A stretch of DNA of 64,000 bases from Cichorium intybus (taxonomy: Eukaryota > Streptophyta > Magnoliopsida > Asterales > Asteraceae). A program made the position numbers and the translations under genes. Under the pieces are notes generated by a model. It was not told the DNA's origin, did no database searches, and saw only the letters and a program-made list of their open reading frames with translations. Shown here piece by piece: positions 1 through 13,692 of the stretch; within the stretch, counting starts at the first letter, position 1, and the number at the start of each line of letters is the position of its first letter. The stretch spans positions 82,337,894 through 82,401,893 of the forward strand of contig CM042010.1 in assembly GCA_023525715.1 (NCBI GenBank), given 5' to 3'.

Positions 1-186
1 AAAGTTGATGATTTTACTTTTATCTTACAAAGTACGTTGCTATAGTCAGGTTTCTCATACATCACAACTTAGGTAAATCAATGGAGACTTACAACTACGT
101 TTGTACTCTTTACATAAATCTTTATTTATTTATTTATTTATTTTTGCTCAAAAACACTAAACTAAAAAAACCATATCTAAAAGACA
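1..186. other. Unassigned AT-rich sequence
   Basis: No coding signal or recognised repeat family. A (TTTA)n microsatellite lies at about 121-146. Confidence 0.6.
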
Positions 187-461
187 TCTTCATTAAAAGG
201 AATATTCAAAATCTCTGAAGAAGTGGCCTATCACAGACAGCTATGGAAGTTGCTAGCTACCTTCTTCCAATTACGTGTTTCATACGTGGGTTTTAGTTCT
301 TTTAAGATTTCCCGGTTTTTTTATTCTCTATTTTTTCAGTTCTTTGGTTACTTTCCTTCTCTTGGTTTTCCTTCAAACGATAGTAGTGATACTTCTTACA
401 TTTCTATTAACATATGTATCAAGTTTCAATCCAGCCCGTGCGAAGCACGGGCTCAATCTAG
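187..461 (+). mobile_element. Short non-autonomous Helitron-like element
   Basis: The 3' end is seen directly: a GC-rich hairpin (AGCCCGTGC / GCACGGGCT, about 433-453) followed by a short spacer and CTAG (458-461), then T at 462. Hairpin plus CTRR before a host T is the canonical Helitron terminus. The 5' end is inferred from an A|TC start at 186/187 followed by a CATTAAAAGG motif resembling the 5' end of the larger Helitron nearby. At 275 bp it would be non-autonomous. The 3' end is fairly sure; the true 5' end could lie outside the window. Confidence 0.45.
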
Positions 462-476
462 TTAAAAACAAAAGCC

Positions 477-491
477 ATCTAATCGTCCGCC
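477..491. repeat. Left 15-bp TSD of the truncated LINE
   Basis: ATCTAATCGTCCGCC occurs here and again, perfectly, at 4705-4719 directly after an A-run. Direct repeats of this length flanking a poly(A) tail are the normal product of target-primed reverse transcription. Confidence 0.7.
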
Positions 492-689
492 AAGGCTTGC
501 GGAAGGCGAGAAACGATTTAATTTTTATGAAGATCACAATCTCTCCACCAAGACTTGCGGATGTCATCATTGCTAATTCCTTTCATTGGTTTAATCACAT
601 GAGCAAGAAAGGTGCTTGCAATTGGAACTCTTGGTGTTGTGATCTTTTTCTTTGCTTGTAATTTTGTCCCATGTTCTTTCTTTGGTGTA

Positions 690-3600
690 CTAGTCGTGTA
701 CCCGCGCAATGCGGCGGGCGCTAACAGGGGAGGGGGAGCAAGGTTCGACAATTAGTTTTTTTTTTCCCGAATATCAGTTTCCTTTAGGAATAAGTTATTC
801 GGTTTTCGTCTAATTCTGTTTGGTAGTATAGAGATATCATTTACAATTAAGCGAAAAGTTTTCTTTTAATGTATAGTTTCGTTCTTTTTTTTTTTTGGAG
901 GGGGGAGGGGTTACCCGCATAATGTAGCAGATATTGAATAGTTTCTTTTCACGTGCATACAGATGCAGGGGCGATTAGTTTATAGCCGGCGATTAGTTTC
1001 TACTTAGCATGTAGTTACTTTCATTAAATTATTTTTGTATAAAACGTTGGGATCTAAACCCACGCAATACGGACGGTGAATAGTTATTTCAGTTAAATTA
1101 TTTTTTGTAAACGCGTCATTTTCAAAGAACACACAATGTATCGATAAATATGATCTATTACTTGCACATAATGCTTTATTTGATTGGACTTATATTTGTA
1201 AGTTTTAATGAGTTCGTTATAAAATTTCAAAATGGGGACCAAAAATACAGAAAATGACCAAAAGCCATAAAAATAAGTTAAACATGGGACAATTAAATCT
1301 ACGATAAATATCAATAAAAGATAATGCAATAACTATTGAAGCCAATTTAACATTAGAAAAATATATGAACTTATTGTTGCTTTGCCAAACACTACCATAC
1401 GAATTGAAATTGATCTACCGACAACATTAGAAAAATATTTATGTTCCTTTACATTCTGCACATACAATTTGGCATTAGAGCTAGTACAAATCTGAATAAC
1501 AACTTAACAAGCAATATGTAAGGTAATACTTTGTATGATCTACCGATGTATTAATTTTGATGACTATAATTAGGTAGACTTTTCATTATATAATGTCCTA
1601 TTAACAAATATAAACTATACTGTTATAAGTTGGTAGCTTTTTCATAGTGCAATGCCTTGATTTGAAAAAAAAAACTAAAAATACAATCTAAGGACCTCAT
1701 AATCCATGTTTCATTATATTATATAACGTCTGTCATCTTCCTTGCCTAGTACAACATTTAGATCCAATCATAACAAATAGAAATACTTAGTTCTAGACGT
1801 AAGCTCAACTCAATTACCATAAACTTTAGTCTGCTCTTAATATATCAACAACCTGAAAATTTACACAAAATTAACATATTAAATCTTCCTTCATACATTG
1901 TTAATTTTTTTGTAGTATATTAAAACTTCAGTCCAAGTGGTATGTCAAAAGTTATTGTTTTTGTCCAGATGTTTCATTTGTTGCACGGGTGGTCCTTAAA
2001 AATTAGTTTTATTGGAAGGTTTCCGTAAAAAAATTCTATTAAGTCCAACGCAAAATGACTATATTGCCCTCACCTCTTCACTTTCTCCAATTAAACCCGA
2101 AATATACCTTCCAAATTAACATCCACCATGATTTTCAATAGCCAATCAGAAAACATTTGCAGCCTTGGCCGTATCGAATTGATAGTTTTCTCATGTCAAG
2201 CAAAATAGAATTGAAACCGAACAGAAAATATACATAAAATAAAAACATATAATAAATGTTTAAGTTAACTTACAAAAGTACCACCAATTTATCCAATGGC
2301 TCGTAGCATTGAGCCACTTCATGTGATGTTTCAAATCGAAGATACACTGTTTCTAGTTGTATTTGGTAAGTAAAATCATATCATTTTTAAGGTAAAATTA
2401 TTTTAAAATATAGTTTCTAATTAAGAGCACTAACGGGAGTTTATACCATATTTAAGAGACTGCATTACTTGGGGCTGCTGCTGCAATTTGGCTAACCCCC
2501 TGTTTAGAATCTGTGATTCCATCATGTCATTTATTAGCACCTATGTAGAAAATCATGCAAAAAAAACATCCCGATGTAAAAAATCCTTTGTTACAAACGC
2601 ATGGTTATAATACACTAACCTAATACTCTACCAATTGCCCCAATAATAGCCTCACAGTTAAGAATGGATAAATAAGGAGTATACAACAAAAAATGAAATC
2701 ATAAACAGTTATTTTCAATAGAAAGAGACATGGTTAGACGGGATCGAGAACAAATAATGACATAGGTTATGACGTTCCTGATGACATATAGAACACGTGT
2801 ATTGGATGTGTCTAAATCCTGAAATCGGTGGTCAAATTGAAAAGATTACCATATTTGCCATTCCAAAAATTTCAAAGAGTAAAATAGCTTTCCTTTTTAC
2901 CAGAACCGATTCCCAGAAATCGTGCTATTCTCTGAAGCCAGTCAAGCCACTACATTAAAAACCAGAGAATTTCTTATGTCATGTCATGGCGGGCCTCTAT
3001 ACCAGGTTTCTGAAGCCACTGCATTAAAAATCAACTTCGTGCTTCTGCATAAAAATATAAAGCTAATAAAAACATATCTCAAAGAGAAAGTTGCTCAATG
3101 TAGTGATATCAAGTCGAGATTCAAGAAATCAATAAAATAACACAAAAAATAAAGAACAAATACCTGATCTTGGAGCAGCTGAAGAAGAAAATTGAACTCA
3201 AACTCAATTGGGAACAAAACCACGTCCATGTTAAACCCTAGATTTGTTCAAATCTGAAATCAAACATTAGTTTTGTTTCACTTCGTTTATCATAAAAAAT
3301 GGTTAGATAACATCAAATTCGGAATGTAGCAATTTGATATTTGCCTTTCATGTGAGTTTGGTCTCTGTTCTAAGAATGATTTGAACACCAGAACGAAATA
3401 TTAATTCAAAATTAATAAAAGTCTTTCAAAAAAGAAAATAATGAAAAGGGGAAATAAATAATACTTTAGGAATATTGAATTGATCCCAACAAATCCTCTC
3501 TGCTCTATATCGGTGTGTGACATCCTGTAAAACAAAACACCAATATCCAAGTTTTAGGTCTAACTTGATAAAAAAACACAAGACCACTAAAGAAAAAGAA

Positions 3601-4599
3601 GAATGAAATGAAAAAATTCGAGTGTCATTAGGGTTTGGATAAAGGACCTAGAGACGGGATGGGAAGCGTGTTTGTGTAGATGAAAGATTACATGGTTGTA
3701 CCATCTTCGACTGCGAATTTCTTTCTTAGATTTAACACAACTGAATCATGAAGCCAGAAACAACAAAATAGTTAAAAGTTATACAATATCGTTGTCAGCA
3801 ACAAATCTGCATATAATGCCCTAAAATCAAATGAAAGGACCATGAAATCAAAGAAGCAACGATAAAATGTACCTTCATGTGGTTTAGATTTTCTAGATCG
3901 ATAGAGGGATATGACAAACAGTGTGATGGAGCTCGCTGAAAAGGCAACAACGATTGTGTTGTAGAGCTCAAAGATTATGAAGATGCTGATGGTGAGGAGA
4001 GGCGGTGGTGCTGTGGTGGTGAAAGTCGACAGGAAACCGGTGGTTCTCTGATGTGGGTGCAATGGTTGTTGTGGTGGTGCGGTCATTGGTGGCGGCAGAT
4101 GTGGTTGGTGCTAGATTTAGGGTTTTCAAAAGAGGATGAGAGATCGGTGTGTACCGGTGCAGTGTTGTTGATGGCTGCTAGTGATGATGGATGACGGAGG
4201 TGATGCAGAATTGGCGATGACGAATGGTGGAGTCTGGATCGAGAAGTGTGTCGATTAGTGAGAGTGACAGAGGGCATGAAGAAATTTGGGGAGGAGTTAC
4301 GAAAGGTTGGGGCGGATATTGAGGGATAGCAAGAGAATGACGGATAGAAAAAGTCAAAGCATCATATTCATACCTCTATTGATTAGCATTGTTCTCAGTC
4401 GCAGAAGAAATAAAAAGGGCACGGAGATATCGGGAAAGTTAAGAAGCCAGGTCAAGCTATAGGATATGTACCTGGGTTTGTTACGAATTTATCTAATTTA
4501 TGCATATAGAACTTGTAACTTTAGTGTAAAAGGTTGGATCTCTTAATTTTAAGAGTTTCCAATTTTAGAAAGCATTTTTCCTTTTTAAGGTAGTATAGA
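690..4599 (-). mobile_element. 3.9-kb Helitron on the minus strand
   Basis: Read on the minus strand, the element starts TCTATACTACCTTAAAAAGG (4599 downward) after a host A. It ends in a hairpin (about 700-717) followed by a spacer and CTAG at 693-690, then a host T at 689. This A|TC...CTRR|T structure with no TSD is the Helitron signature. No Rep/helicase ORF is visible, so it is non-autonomous. Degenerate copies of the terminal motif (cccgNgcaatgNgg followed by attagttt) recur at about 905-945, 960-1000 and 1048-1090, hinting at nested or duplicated ends. The interior is AT-rich and partly exon-like on the minus strand. Family-level classification would need a database comparison. Confidence 0.7.
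3772..4277 (-). pseudogene. Gene-like fragment inside the Helitron
   Basis: Two overlapping minus-strand frames (4277-4083 and 4086-3772) are richer in GC and codon-like structure than their surroundings. The first is His/Ser/Pro-rich; the second contains a hydrophobic stretch near residues 30-60 followed by RSRKSK, resembling a membrane segment with a positive flank. I do not recognise the family. Helitrons often capture 5' exons of host genes, so this may be a captured fragment; that is inference. It could also be chance open frame in G-rich sequence. Confidence 0.25.
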
Positions 4600-4704
4600 T
4601 TCATTTCTTAGGACTTTGTATTTGTTTTTTTTTTTTGACGCCCTTGCTAGTTCCTTGCTAGCTGGTGGTCGCGTTTTATAATATCTCGCCGTATCCAAAA
4701 AAAA

Positions 4705-4719
4705 ATCTAATCGTCCGCC
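4705..4719. repeat. Right 15-bp TSD of the truncated LINE
   Basis: Perfect copy of 477-491, immediately after the A-run that ends the LINE trailer. Confidence 0.7.
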
Positions 4720-6161
<1,442 letters not shown>

Positions 6162-6494
6162 TGTTAGATTAGGTGTCTAAGCCATGACTAATAATTAGTA
6201 TTTACCTAATTAATAGTAGCATAGTCTATTTGGGTTGCCCTCATAGTAGGAGGTTTGGTAGAAAGTTCAGTAGAGAGAAAGATTAATTTATTATGTGAAT
6301 AGAAATTAAATAAATAGTTTATTTATATATTAAAGTGATAATATATTAATTAGGAACTATATTAATTAATTAGAAATTAATCTGAAATTAATTGGAATTA
6401 ATTTAGTGATTAATTTAATTAATTAAGGTGCAGGGACTAAAATTGTAATTACTCAATAGTTGAGTGAGTGACAATTATGGTAATATATAGTTGG

Positions 6495-6633
<139 letters not shown>

Positions 6634-6744
6634 CGACTTTATATATATAAGGATAAACAGGTTTGAATTGTAAGATAAAGGCTTATCTTATTTGAATTCA
6701 AAAAGACTTATCTTTAAAGGTTTATCTGATCATCTGCTGGAGAC

Positions 6745-6752
6745 TATAAATA
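6745..6752 (+). promoter_or_regulatory. LTR TATA box (TATAAATA)
   Basis: TATAAATA followed by a GC-richer stretch, in the position expected for the U3/R boundary. The same box is at 10925-10932 in the 3' LTR. Confidence 0.55.
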
Positions 6753-7088
6753 GAGTACCCCAGAGGCTAGAAACCTGTGCAAAATATAACCCTAATCTCT
6801 CTGGAATTCGACCACTCTCCTGCTCTGCTCCCTGGGTGTGACTACATTTGAGGCAAGATCTATTTGTTGCTTTGCTTCCAAGAAACACTAAAAGGTTAGT
6901 TTTTCTATTTTTATTCTTTTATTTTATTTCTTCTAGCCTTTAGGATTTTGTTATATGTTTAATTAGAAGAAAACATAGATCCTCCAAGGTTGCTTGTGAA
7001 CTTAGGATTTAGTTCATTGATTTGCATAAAACCCTTCTCTAGAATTGGTCCAAGATGTAGGTTTTCAGTGTGTAACTAGGAATTCAGT

Positions 7089-9403
7089 GAGAATCAATTG
7101 GGCAGGAAGATAAAGATGCTCAGATCCGACAGAGGCGGTGAGTATCTTAGTATCGAGTTCCTAGACTATTTAAAGGAATGTGGAATAGTTTCACAATTAT
7201 CACCTCCTCGGACACCACAGTTGAACGGTGTTGCTGAGAGGCGTAATTGAACCCTGTTAGGCATGGTTCGTTCCATGATGAGTCGAGCTTCACTTCCCAT
7301 CCACTTTTAGGGGTATGCCTTAGAGACTGTCGCAAACATCCTTAATCTTGTCCCAAATAAAAAGGTTGCTAAAACACCTCATTAGATGTGGACGGGGAAA
7401 GTTCCCTCGTTAGCACATATCAAAGTCTGGGGTTGTGAGGCTTTCGTAAAACGAGAAACTCACGACAAACTCGCTGAAAGAAGCGAGAGGTGTATTTTCA
7501 TTGGATACCCCAAATAGTCTTTTGGATACTTGTTCTACAGACCAAGCGAGGACGTGGTCTTTGTAGCTAGACGAGGAGTCTTTCGAGAGAGAGAGCTCAT
7601 ATTCAAAGAGGATAGTGGGAGTACCATTGATCTTGAAGAAATTCAAGAGTCAACAGATAATGCAACCTTAGGAGAAACTTGCAACCAACAAGAGGAAGAA
7701 GTTCCTATTGGTCCGACTAATATATCCTTACCTCTTTGGCGCTCCAGTAGAGTTAACATGCCACCCGAGTTTTATGGTTTCCATATAACTATGGATGGGG
7801 ACACGTTTGTCAGTGATAGGACACTGATAAATCTAGATGAACCAGCTAACTACCGGGAAGCAGTGGCGGGCCCTGAGTCTGCCAAGTGGAAAGAGGCAAT
7901 GGACAGCGAGATCAAGTCCATGTATGACAATCAAGTTTGGAACTTGGTTGACAATGTACCGGGTCGGTAGACAGTGGGGTGCAAGTGGATCTTCAGAAGA
8001 AGACCGACATGGATGGAACTTGCGAAGGGCTTTACTCAAACCCATGGATTGACTATGATGAGACCTTCTCACCAGTGGCCAAGATAAAGTCTATTAGGAT
8101 TATGCTAGCCATAGCTGCATTTCATGACTATGAAATTTGGTAGATGGACGTCAAAACCGCTTTCCTTAATGGAAAGTTGACTGAGGATGTTTACATGAAT
8201 CAGCCAGAGGTTTTGTCGATGCAAAATATCCTGATAAGGTGTGTAAGCTTGAGAAATCAATCTACGGATTGAAACAAGCTTCTCGCAGCTGGAATCTTTG
8301 TTTCCATGAGAAAGTCAAAGAATTTGGTTTCTCTAGGAGCGAGGATGAGTCCTGCATATATGTCAAGGCTAGTGAAAGTATAGTCACTTTTCTGGTGCTG
8401 TATGGTGATGACATACTGCTCATGGGAAACGACATTCCAACCTTGCAAGATGTCAAGTATTGGCTTGGGAAGTGTTTCGCCATGAAAGATCTAGGAGAGG
8501 CTGCCTATATTCTAGGGATAAGAATATTGAGAGATAGGAAGAAGAGACTAATTGGACTTAGTCAGGGTACATACTTGGAAAAGGTACTGAAGAGGTTTAG
8601 TATGGAAAATTCCAAGAAAGGAGAGCTACATATCCAGAGTAATGCCAAGTTGAGTAAAACTCAAAGTCTGAGTACAGACGAGGAGATAGCTGACATGAGT
8701 CGGGTACCTTACGCTTCGGCTGTGGGGTCGATCATGTACGCCATGACGTGTATTCGCCCTGACGTGGCCTTTGCCTTGAGCATGGTCAGTCGGTACCAGG
8801 GAAACCCTGGGAGGGCATATTGGATACCTATCAAGAACATACTCAAGTATCTGCGAAGGACAAAGAACATGGTGTTAGTCCTTGGTGGTAGTGATACCTT
8901 GATAGTTAACGGATATACAGATGCCAGCTTTCAGACAGATAGAGACAACGGTCGGTCTCAGTCGGGCTGGGTATTCCTATTGAATGGGGGAGCAGTGACT
9001 TGGAAAAGTTCCAAGCAAGAGACGGTGGCTGATTCTACGTGCGAATCAGAGTACATAGCAGCGAGTGAAGCGGCAAAGGAAGCGGCTTGGCTGAAGATCT
9101 TTATCGGTGACCTTAGAGTAGTCCCGAGTATTCAGGAGCCCATGGAACTATTCTGTGATAACGAAGGAGCGGTTGCTTTGACAAAGGAACCGAGAGATCA
9201 TGGAACTATTCTGTGATAAGGAAGGAGCGGTTGCTTTGACGAAGGAACCGAGAGATCATGGAAAGTCCGGACACATTGACAGAAAGTACCACTATATAAG
9301 ACATAGGGTAGAAGAAGGTCACCTCCTTGTAAAGAGGGTATCATCAGAAGATAATCCTGCAGATCCATTGACAAAGGCTCTGAGTAGGATCAAGCATAAT
9401 TAG
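7089..9403 (+). pseudogene. Copia A pol remnant (integrase, RT, RNase H)
   Basis: Begins abruptly inside the integrase core, just before the second catalytic Asp (RSDRGGEY). It continues through the integrase C-terminus and linker to reverse transcriptase and RNase H. RT motifs include WQMDVKTAF-like sequence (with Q changed to a stop) and the catalytic box at 8401-8412, which reads YGDD instead of copia YVDD. RNase H shows YTDASF and CESEYIAASEA. Damage includes TAG at about 7968, a deletion near 8010-8030, further stops and frameshifts before 8239, and a 58-bp tandem duplication at 9141-9256 that shifts frame. The family normally encodes gag-PR-IN-RT-RH as one polyprotein; here everything upstream is absent. 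Confidence 0.85.
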
Positions 9404-10312
9404 CATGCGAGGAGCATAGGATTAAGAGATGATATTAGGTTTTGTAATTAGATAGGATTTGAAACTTTTTTCAATATAAATGTAATTAACTTTGGTGATT
9501 TAATAATATAGTTTTGTTGATGAGTATTTGATACTGCCTTTTGTCGATTGTTTATTATTGTGTTTTATTTTTGCATGTTTACTTCCTGAGTAATTCTGAT
9601 TATTCAAATGTCCATAGTCGCTCATACTTTTAGGGAGTAAGTATGAACGAAGGCTGTCATGAATTGGCTTGTAGATTTTCTAAGGAGTTAGACATAGCAA
9701 TAAGATTGCTACAACTTTCATGAGTACTTAGAAATAGAGATTTGAGTATTGGATAAACCCACGCTCAATTGATTGCTTCATGGATTACATCACGAGCAAT
9801 GTTGAGACGATAATATCTTTTGATCTTTATGTAGAGACATATAAGTTATGTTTTACCAAGCGGTTGTTCATTGACAATGCGAAAACGCATCGGTAACACG
9901 ATGTTATAAAATGTGTTGTTGTGAATGATTTGACTAGTAAAAGACATAAGTATATGTGTCAAAGCTTATTCATCCCTTGACCCTGTCGGGAAATAGATAT
10001 CTGTAGGCCTCTCGATGAATTTGGAGTTGACTAAAAGGGTTGGCCAACCATGACTAAATTGATATGCTAAATTAGTAGTCTTAAAGTCATATGCAATTCA
10101 GAAATCAGGAAACAGAGAATCAGACCATGATTGATTTTAATCCATGTCTTGAGTCTGAAAATATCTTGTTGGACGGAGGATCATCTGATCACTTATCTAT
10201 GGACAGAACTGACTAGGTCAGAGTTCGGCAGCGGTTTCTAGGAAGCTATAGTTGCTAATTAATTAGAGGCTAAATTGGTAATTATAGTCATAGACTTATC
10301 CAAGTGGGAGAC
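9404..10312 (+). other. Copia A 3' untranslated region and PPT
   Basis: Non-coding sequence between RNase H and the 3' LTR, recognisably related to 56559-57359 of the other copia copy. The polypurine tract AAGTGGGAG is at 10302-10310, two bases before the LTR. Confidence 0.7.
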
Positions 10313-11213
<901 letters not shown>

Positions 11214-11218
11214 CTAGA

Positions 11219-11382
11219 TTTGGTCCAAGATGTAGGTTTTCAGTGCGTAACTAGGATTTCAGTCATTTACTGGGAAGGGTTTTCGATCTTGGAGTTCTCG
11301 GGTTGTTTGGAGGTGCTTTGAAGACGATTTCTCGTTAGTGATGGGAGATTAGGAGTGGGTCACTATTTAGGGTAAGAAACGC
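11219..11382 (+). other. LINE 5' leader, second part
   Basis: Continuation of the LINE leader after the copia insertion, leading to the first recognisable ORF1 frame at 11383. Its first bases match the segment after the 5' LTR of copia A (7039-7088). Confidence 0.55.
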
Positions 11383-12228
11383 ATGTCGGTTTTCAAAAGA
11401 TTAGGGAACAAGAAGCCTTTGGAAACTAATGAAATCCAATTGCAAAAGATTTCAACCATAATTTATGTCACTAACTTTCCTAGTCACCTGACGGTGAGAG
11501 AATTAAGGAGATTTTGTGAACGTATGGGTGTGGTGGTGGATGTTTATATACATGACAAATGTAATAGTAGAGGTCAGATGTATGCTTTTGTCTAGTATAT
11601 CAGAATTGGTAATTTTGGAAAAACTCATTCATGGTCTCTGTCAAATCAGAATTGGATCATTCAAGTTGCATGCAAACAAGGCTAAGCATCCTAGAGTTTT
11701 TCCTAAAGTCGGTAATGTCCAGAACGAAGCTAGGGATGTTGACAAAACCAAGGTGCAATATTTTATGACGAAACAAGAAGGGTGTGGTGGTCAGGCTAGT
11801 TCGTATGCTGCAGTTGTTTCTGGAGGGTTGGTGGGGGAGAAAAAGGCGGTGAATGCGGTGGAGTCTGACTCGGTATCCACTTCGATTAATATTGGTGATG
11901 TTTTTGCTAATAATGCGTATCCTAATGCTTTACTTGGGTGTTTCAAAGATTTTCGATCCATTGCCAATACACTCGCTATATGTCAAGGAGAAGGTTTTTT
12001 AGAGGTTCAGCCGGTTTTTCTTGGGGGTCTTTGGGTGCTTCTTGATTTTGAATCTATTGGATCCAGGGATGCGTTTTTGGGTCACGATGCTTTTAAGACC
12101 TGGTTTTCTACTCTCAAACCTTGGCATAATGATTTCGTAATTAAGAAGAGACTGATATGGATTGAGGTGGAAGGAGTGCCATTGTTAGCTTGGTGTTATG
12201 ATACGTTCAAGAAGATTGCTAGTAAGTG
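11383..12228 (+). pseudogene. LINE ORF1, N-terminal part with RRM
   Basis: The first frame (11383-11595) encodes an RNA-recognition motif: an RNP2-like IIYVTNF near residue 27 and an RNP1-like QMYAFV near residue 66, then a stop. The sense continues in another frame (to 12228) with IRIGSFKLHANKA, a low-complexity linker, and a second conserved region (GGLWVLLDFES...IKKRLIWIEVEGVPLLAW) similar to the DUF4283-like domain of plant LINE ORF1 proteins. ORF1 products bind element RNA (family knowledge). The frame is cut at 12228 by an LTR element and resumes at 18465 through the AAGTG duplication, giving an ASKWGE junction. At least one stop and one frameshift make it a pseudogene. Confidence 0.75.
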
Positions 12229-13109
12229 TGTTGAAAATATTCGATAACCGTTCTCCACTAGTAAGGGATTTAAGCCGATTACCGTGTGACAGATATGTAT
12301 TTTATCTATAATATGCGGAATAAATATAAACTAAAATTAAATAACTGAAAGCTATAAATAAGTAAAATAAAACTATAAATCTAAACTAGACAGTATTTAA
12401 ATAGACAGAAGGCGGTAAATAAAGTAAATGTTAGAAGTTAGAGGTTAGATGTAATAAACGCCATTATCAACGATAAAGTGTTTTTACAATAAATAAAAAT
12501 GTTAGAAGTTAGAAGTTAGAAGTTTAGATGTCTCGGTTAAATACAGTCCACATATGTTTTCGTTGTCAAGGTTCAATTCGGATGTATTGGATATTTGGTA
12601 CAGTTGATTTATAACAGTTTGAATAAATCAATAACGACACAAATAATTTCAAAAGAACTTATCGATAGCTGAGGAAGATGGTGTTTTCTTTGAAGCGTCG
12701 ATTCTTGTTCTTTACGGTAGGATGAGGTTTGGTAGTTTTTGGTGTTTGGTGAAATGGGTTTTTTGGTGTCGGTTTAATTGAGATGCACGGGGTTTTTGTG
12801 GTTTAGTTTTCGTGGTGTATGTATTTGGTAGAGGGTGTGTAGGTTTTGTGGTTTGGTATTCGGGTTGAGGTTGTTTAGAGGTTTGAAGTTTGGTGTCGGG
12901 TAGAGGTTTTGTTTGGTGTCGGGTAGAGTATGGGTGTAGCGGTTTTGTTCGATGTTTGTTTGGACGTGGATTTTCTTTGTTTGAAAAGAGTTTTCTTGAG
13001 CGTTTTGGCAGGTTTTCTTGCTCTTTGGATGTAGGATAATATTGGTGCTTGAATGGGTATGTGTGGTGTAAGTTATTTTCTGCACAAGAATGGCAAGAGG
13101 TGAGCTTCT

Positions 13110-13117
13110 TATTTATA
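13110..13117 (-). promoter_or_regulatory. LTR TATA box, left copy
   Basis: TATAAATA on the minus strand, following ACTGTG/GTGACTA sequence. The CpG-rich motif cluster lies immediately upstream. Confidence 0.55.
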
Positions 13118-13130
13118 GTCACTGAACACA

Positions 13131-13462
13131 GTGTTCGCGTCGCGACCGGGCATGCCGTCGCGTCGCGAAGGTGCTTGGCTGGTGGTCGGTGCGCTTTTTG
13201 TCGGGTCAGTGCGTTTTCGCTGGTATGTCGAGCTTTTGGTCGCGTTTCCTTTTGGTCGCGTTGCTTTTGGTCGCGTCGCGAAGGATAGTGCGTTGGGTTG
13301 GTAGTCTCGCGATTAGAAAGTTGGTGGTGTCGCGTTGGAGGGGCTTCGCGATGGAGGTCTTCGCGTCGCGACCACCATCTCCGTCGCGTCGCGATCGCTG
13401 TGGAGTTTTGGTCTTCTGCTTTGCTTCTTCTTCACGTCGCGACCAGGAGGTCTGTCGCGTCG
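13131..13462. repeat. Cluster of TCGCGNCGCGA inverted-repeat motifs
   Basis: Several full (TCGCGTCGCGA or its reverse complement) and many half motifs (TCGCG, CGCGA) are spread over about 330 bp of strongly CpG-rich sequence in an otherwise AT-rich LTR. The same cluster occurs at about 17916-18247 in the partner LTR. Confidence 0.85.
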
Positions 13463-13679
13463 TGATTGCTGTAGCAGTGTGATATTTTGTATTTTGCTCT
13501 TTGGTTTGTAGCGTTACTTCCTCAGGTTTGGATGTTTTCTCAAAGTTTCTCGGGTCTTGATTTATTCTTGTTTTTGATCTCGAATTCACGCAATCTGAAA
13601 TAAACTGATAATATTTGTTAGATAATAACAGTTCATCTTATTTCAGTGATTGTCACATATAAAAATATATTTTTCAACA

Positions 13680-13692
13680 ATTTCCCCCTATG
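13680..13692 (-). other. Polypurine tract of SIRE-like element
   Basis: Read on the minus strand, TAGGGGGAAAT directly precedes the LTR start. This purine run fits the plus-strand primer and confirms minus orientation. Confidence 0.7.

Larger units (their letters stand above)
492..4704 (+). mobile_element. 5'-truncated LINE fragment split by a Helitron
   Basis: The element consists of 492-689 and 4600-4704, about 303 bp once the Helitron between them is removed. Its right end carries a LINE-like 3' trailer with two CTTGCTAG motifs and a terminal A-run (about 4697-4705), resembling the GCTAG-rich trailer of the larger LINE at about 34498. A perfect 15-bp duplication flanks it. No coding sequence remains, as expected for a strongly 5'-truncated copy. 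Nesting order is clear: the LINE inserted first, the Helitron later. Confidence 0.68.
12229..13679 (-). repeat. Left (3') LTR of SIRE-like element
   Basis: 1451 bp, TGTTGAAAAT at left and TTTTTCAACA at right. Holds a cluster of TCGCGTCGCGA-type inverted-repeat motifs (about 13131-13462) just upstream, on the minus strand, of a TATA box at 13117-13110. Proline-rich open frames here are by-products of skewed composition. Confidence 0.92.

Noticed and set aside
223..661. Small plus- and minus-strand frames near the left edge
   Set aside because: They cross the Helitron 3' end and the LINE scrap, and have no domain or codon signal.
2922..3140. 72-codon frame inside the Helitron
   Set aside because: No recognisable domain; AT-rich, with a repeated EASQATTLK/EATALK phrase from a short local repeat; no support for a gene.
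12712..13589. Overlapping Pro/Thr/Lys-rich frames on both strands, repeated at 17497-18374
   Set aside because: They lie in the LTR and arise from skewed, T/G-rich and CpG-rich composition; no domain and no conservation of one frame.
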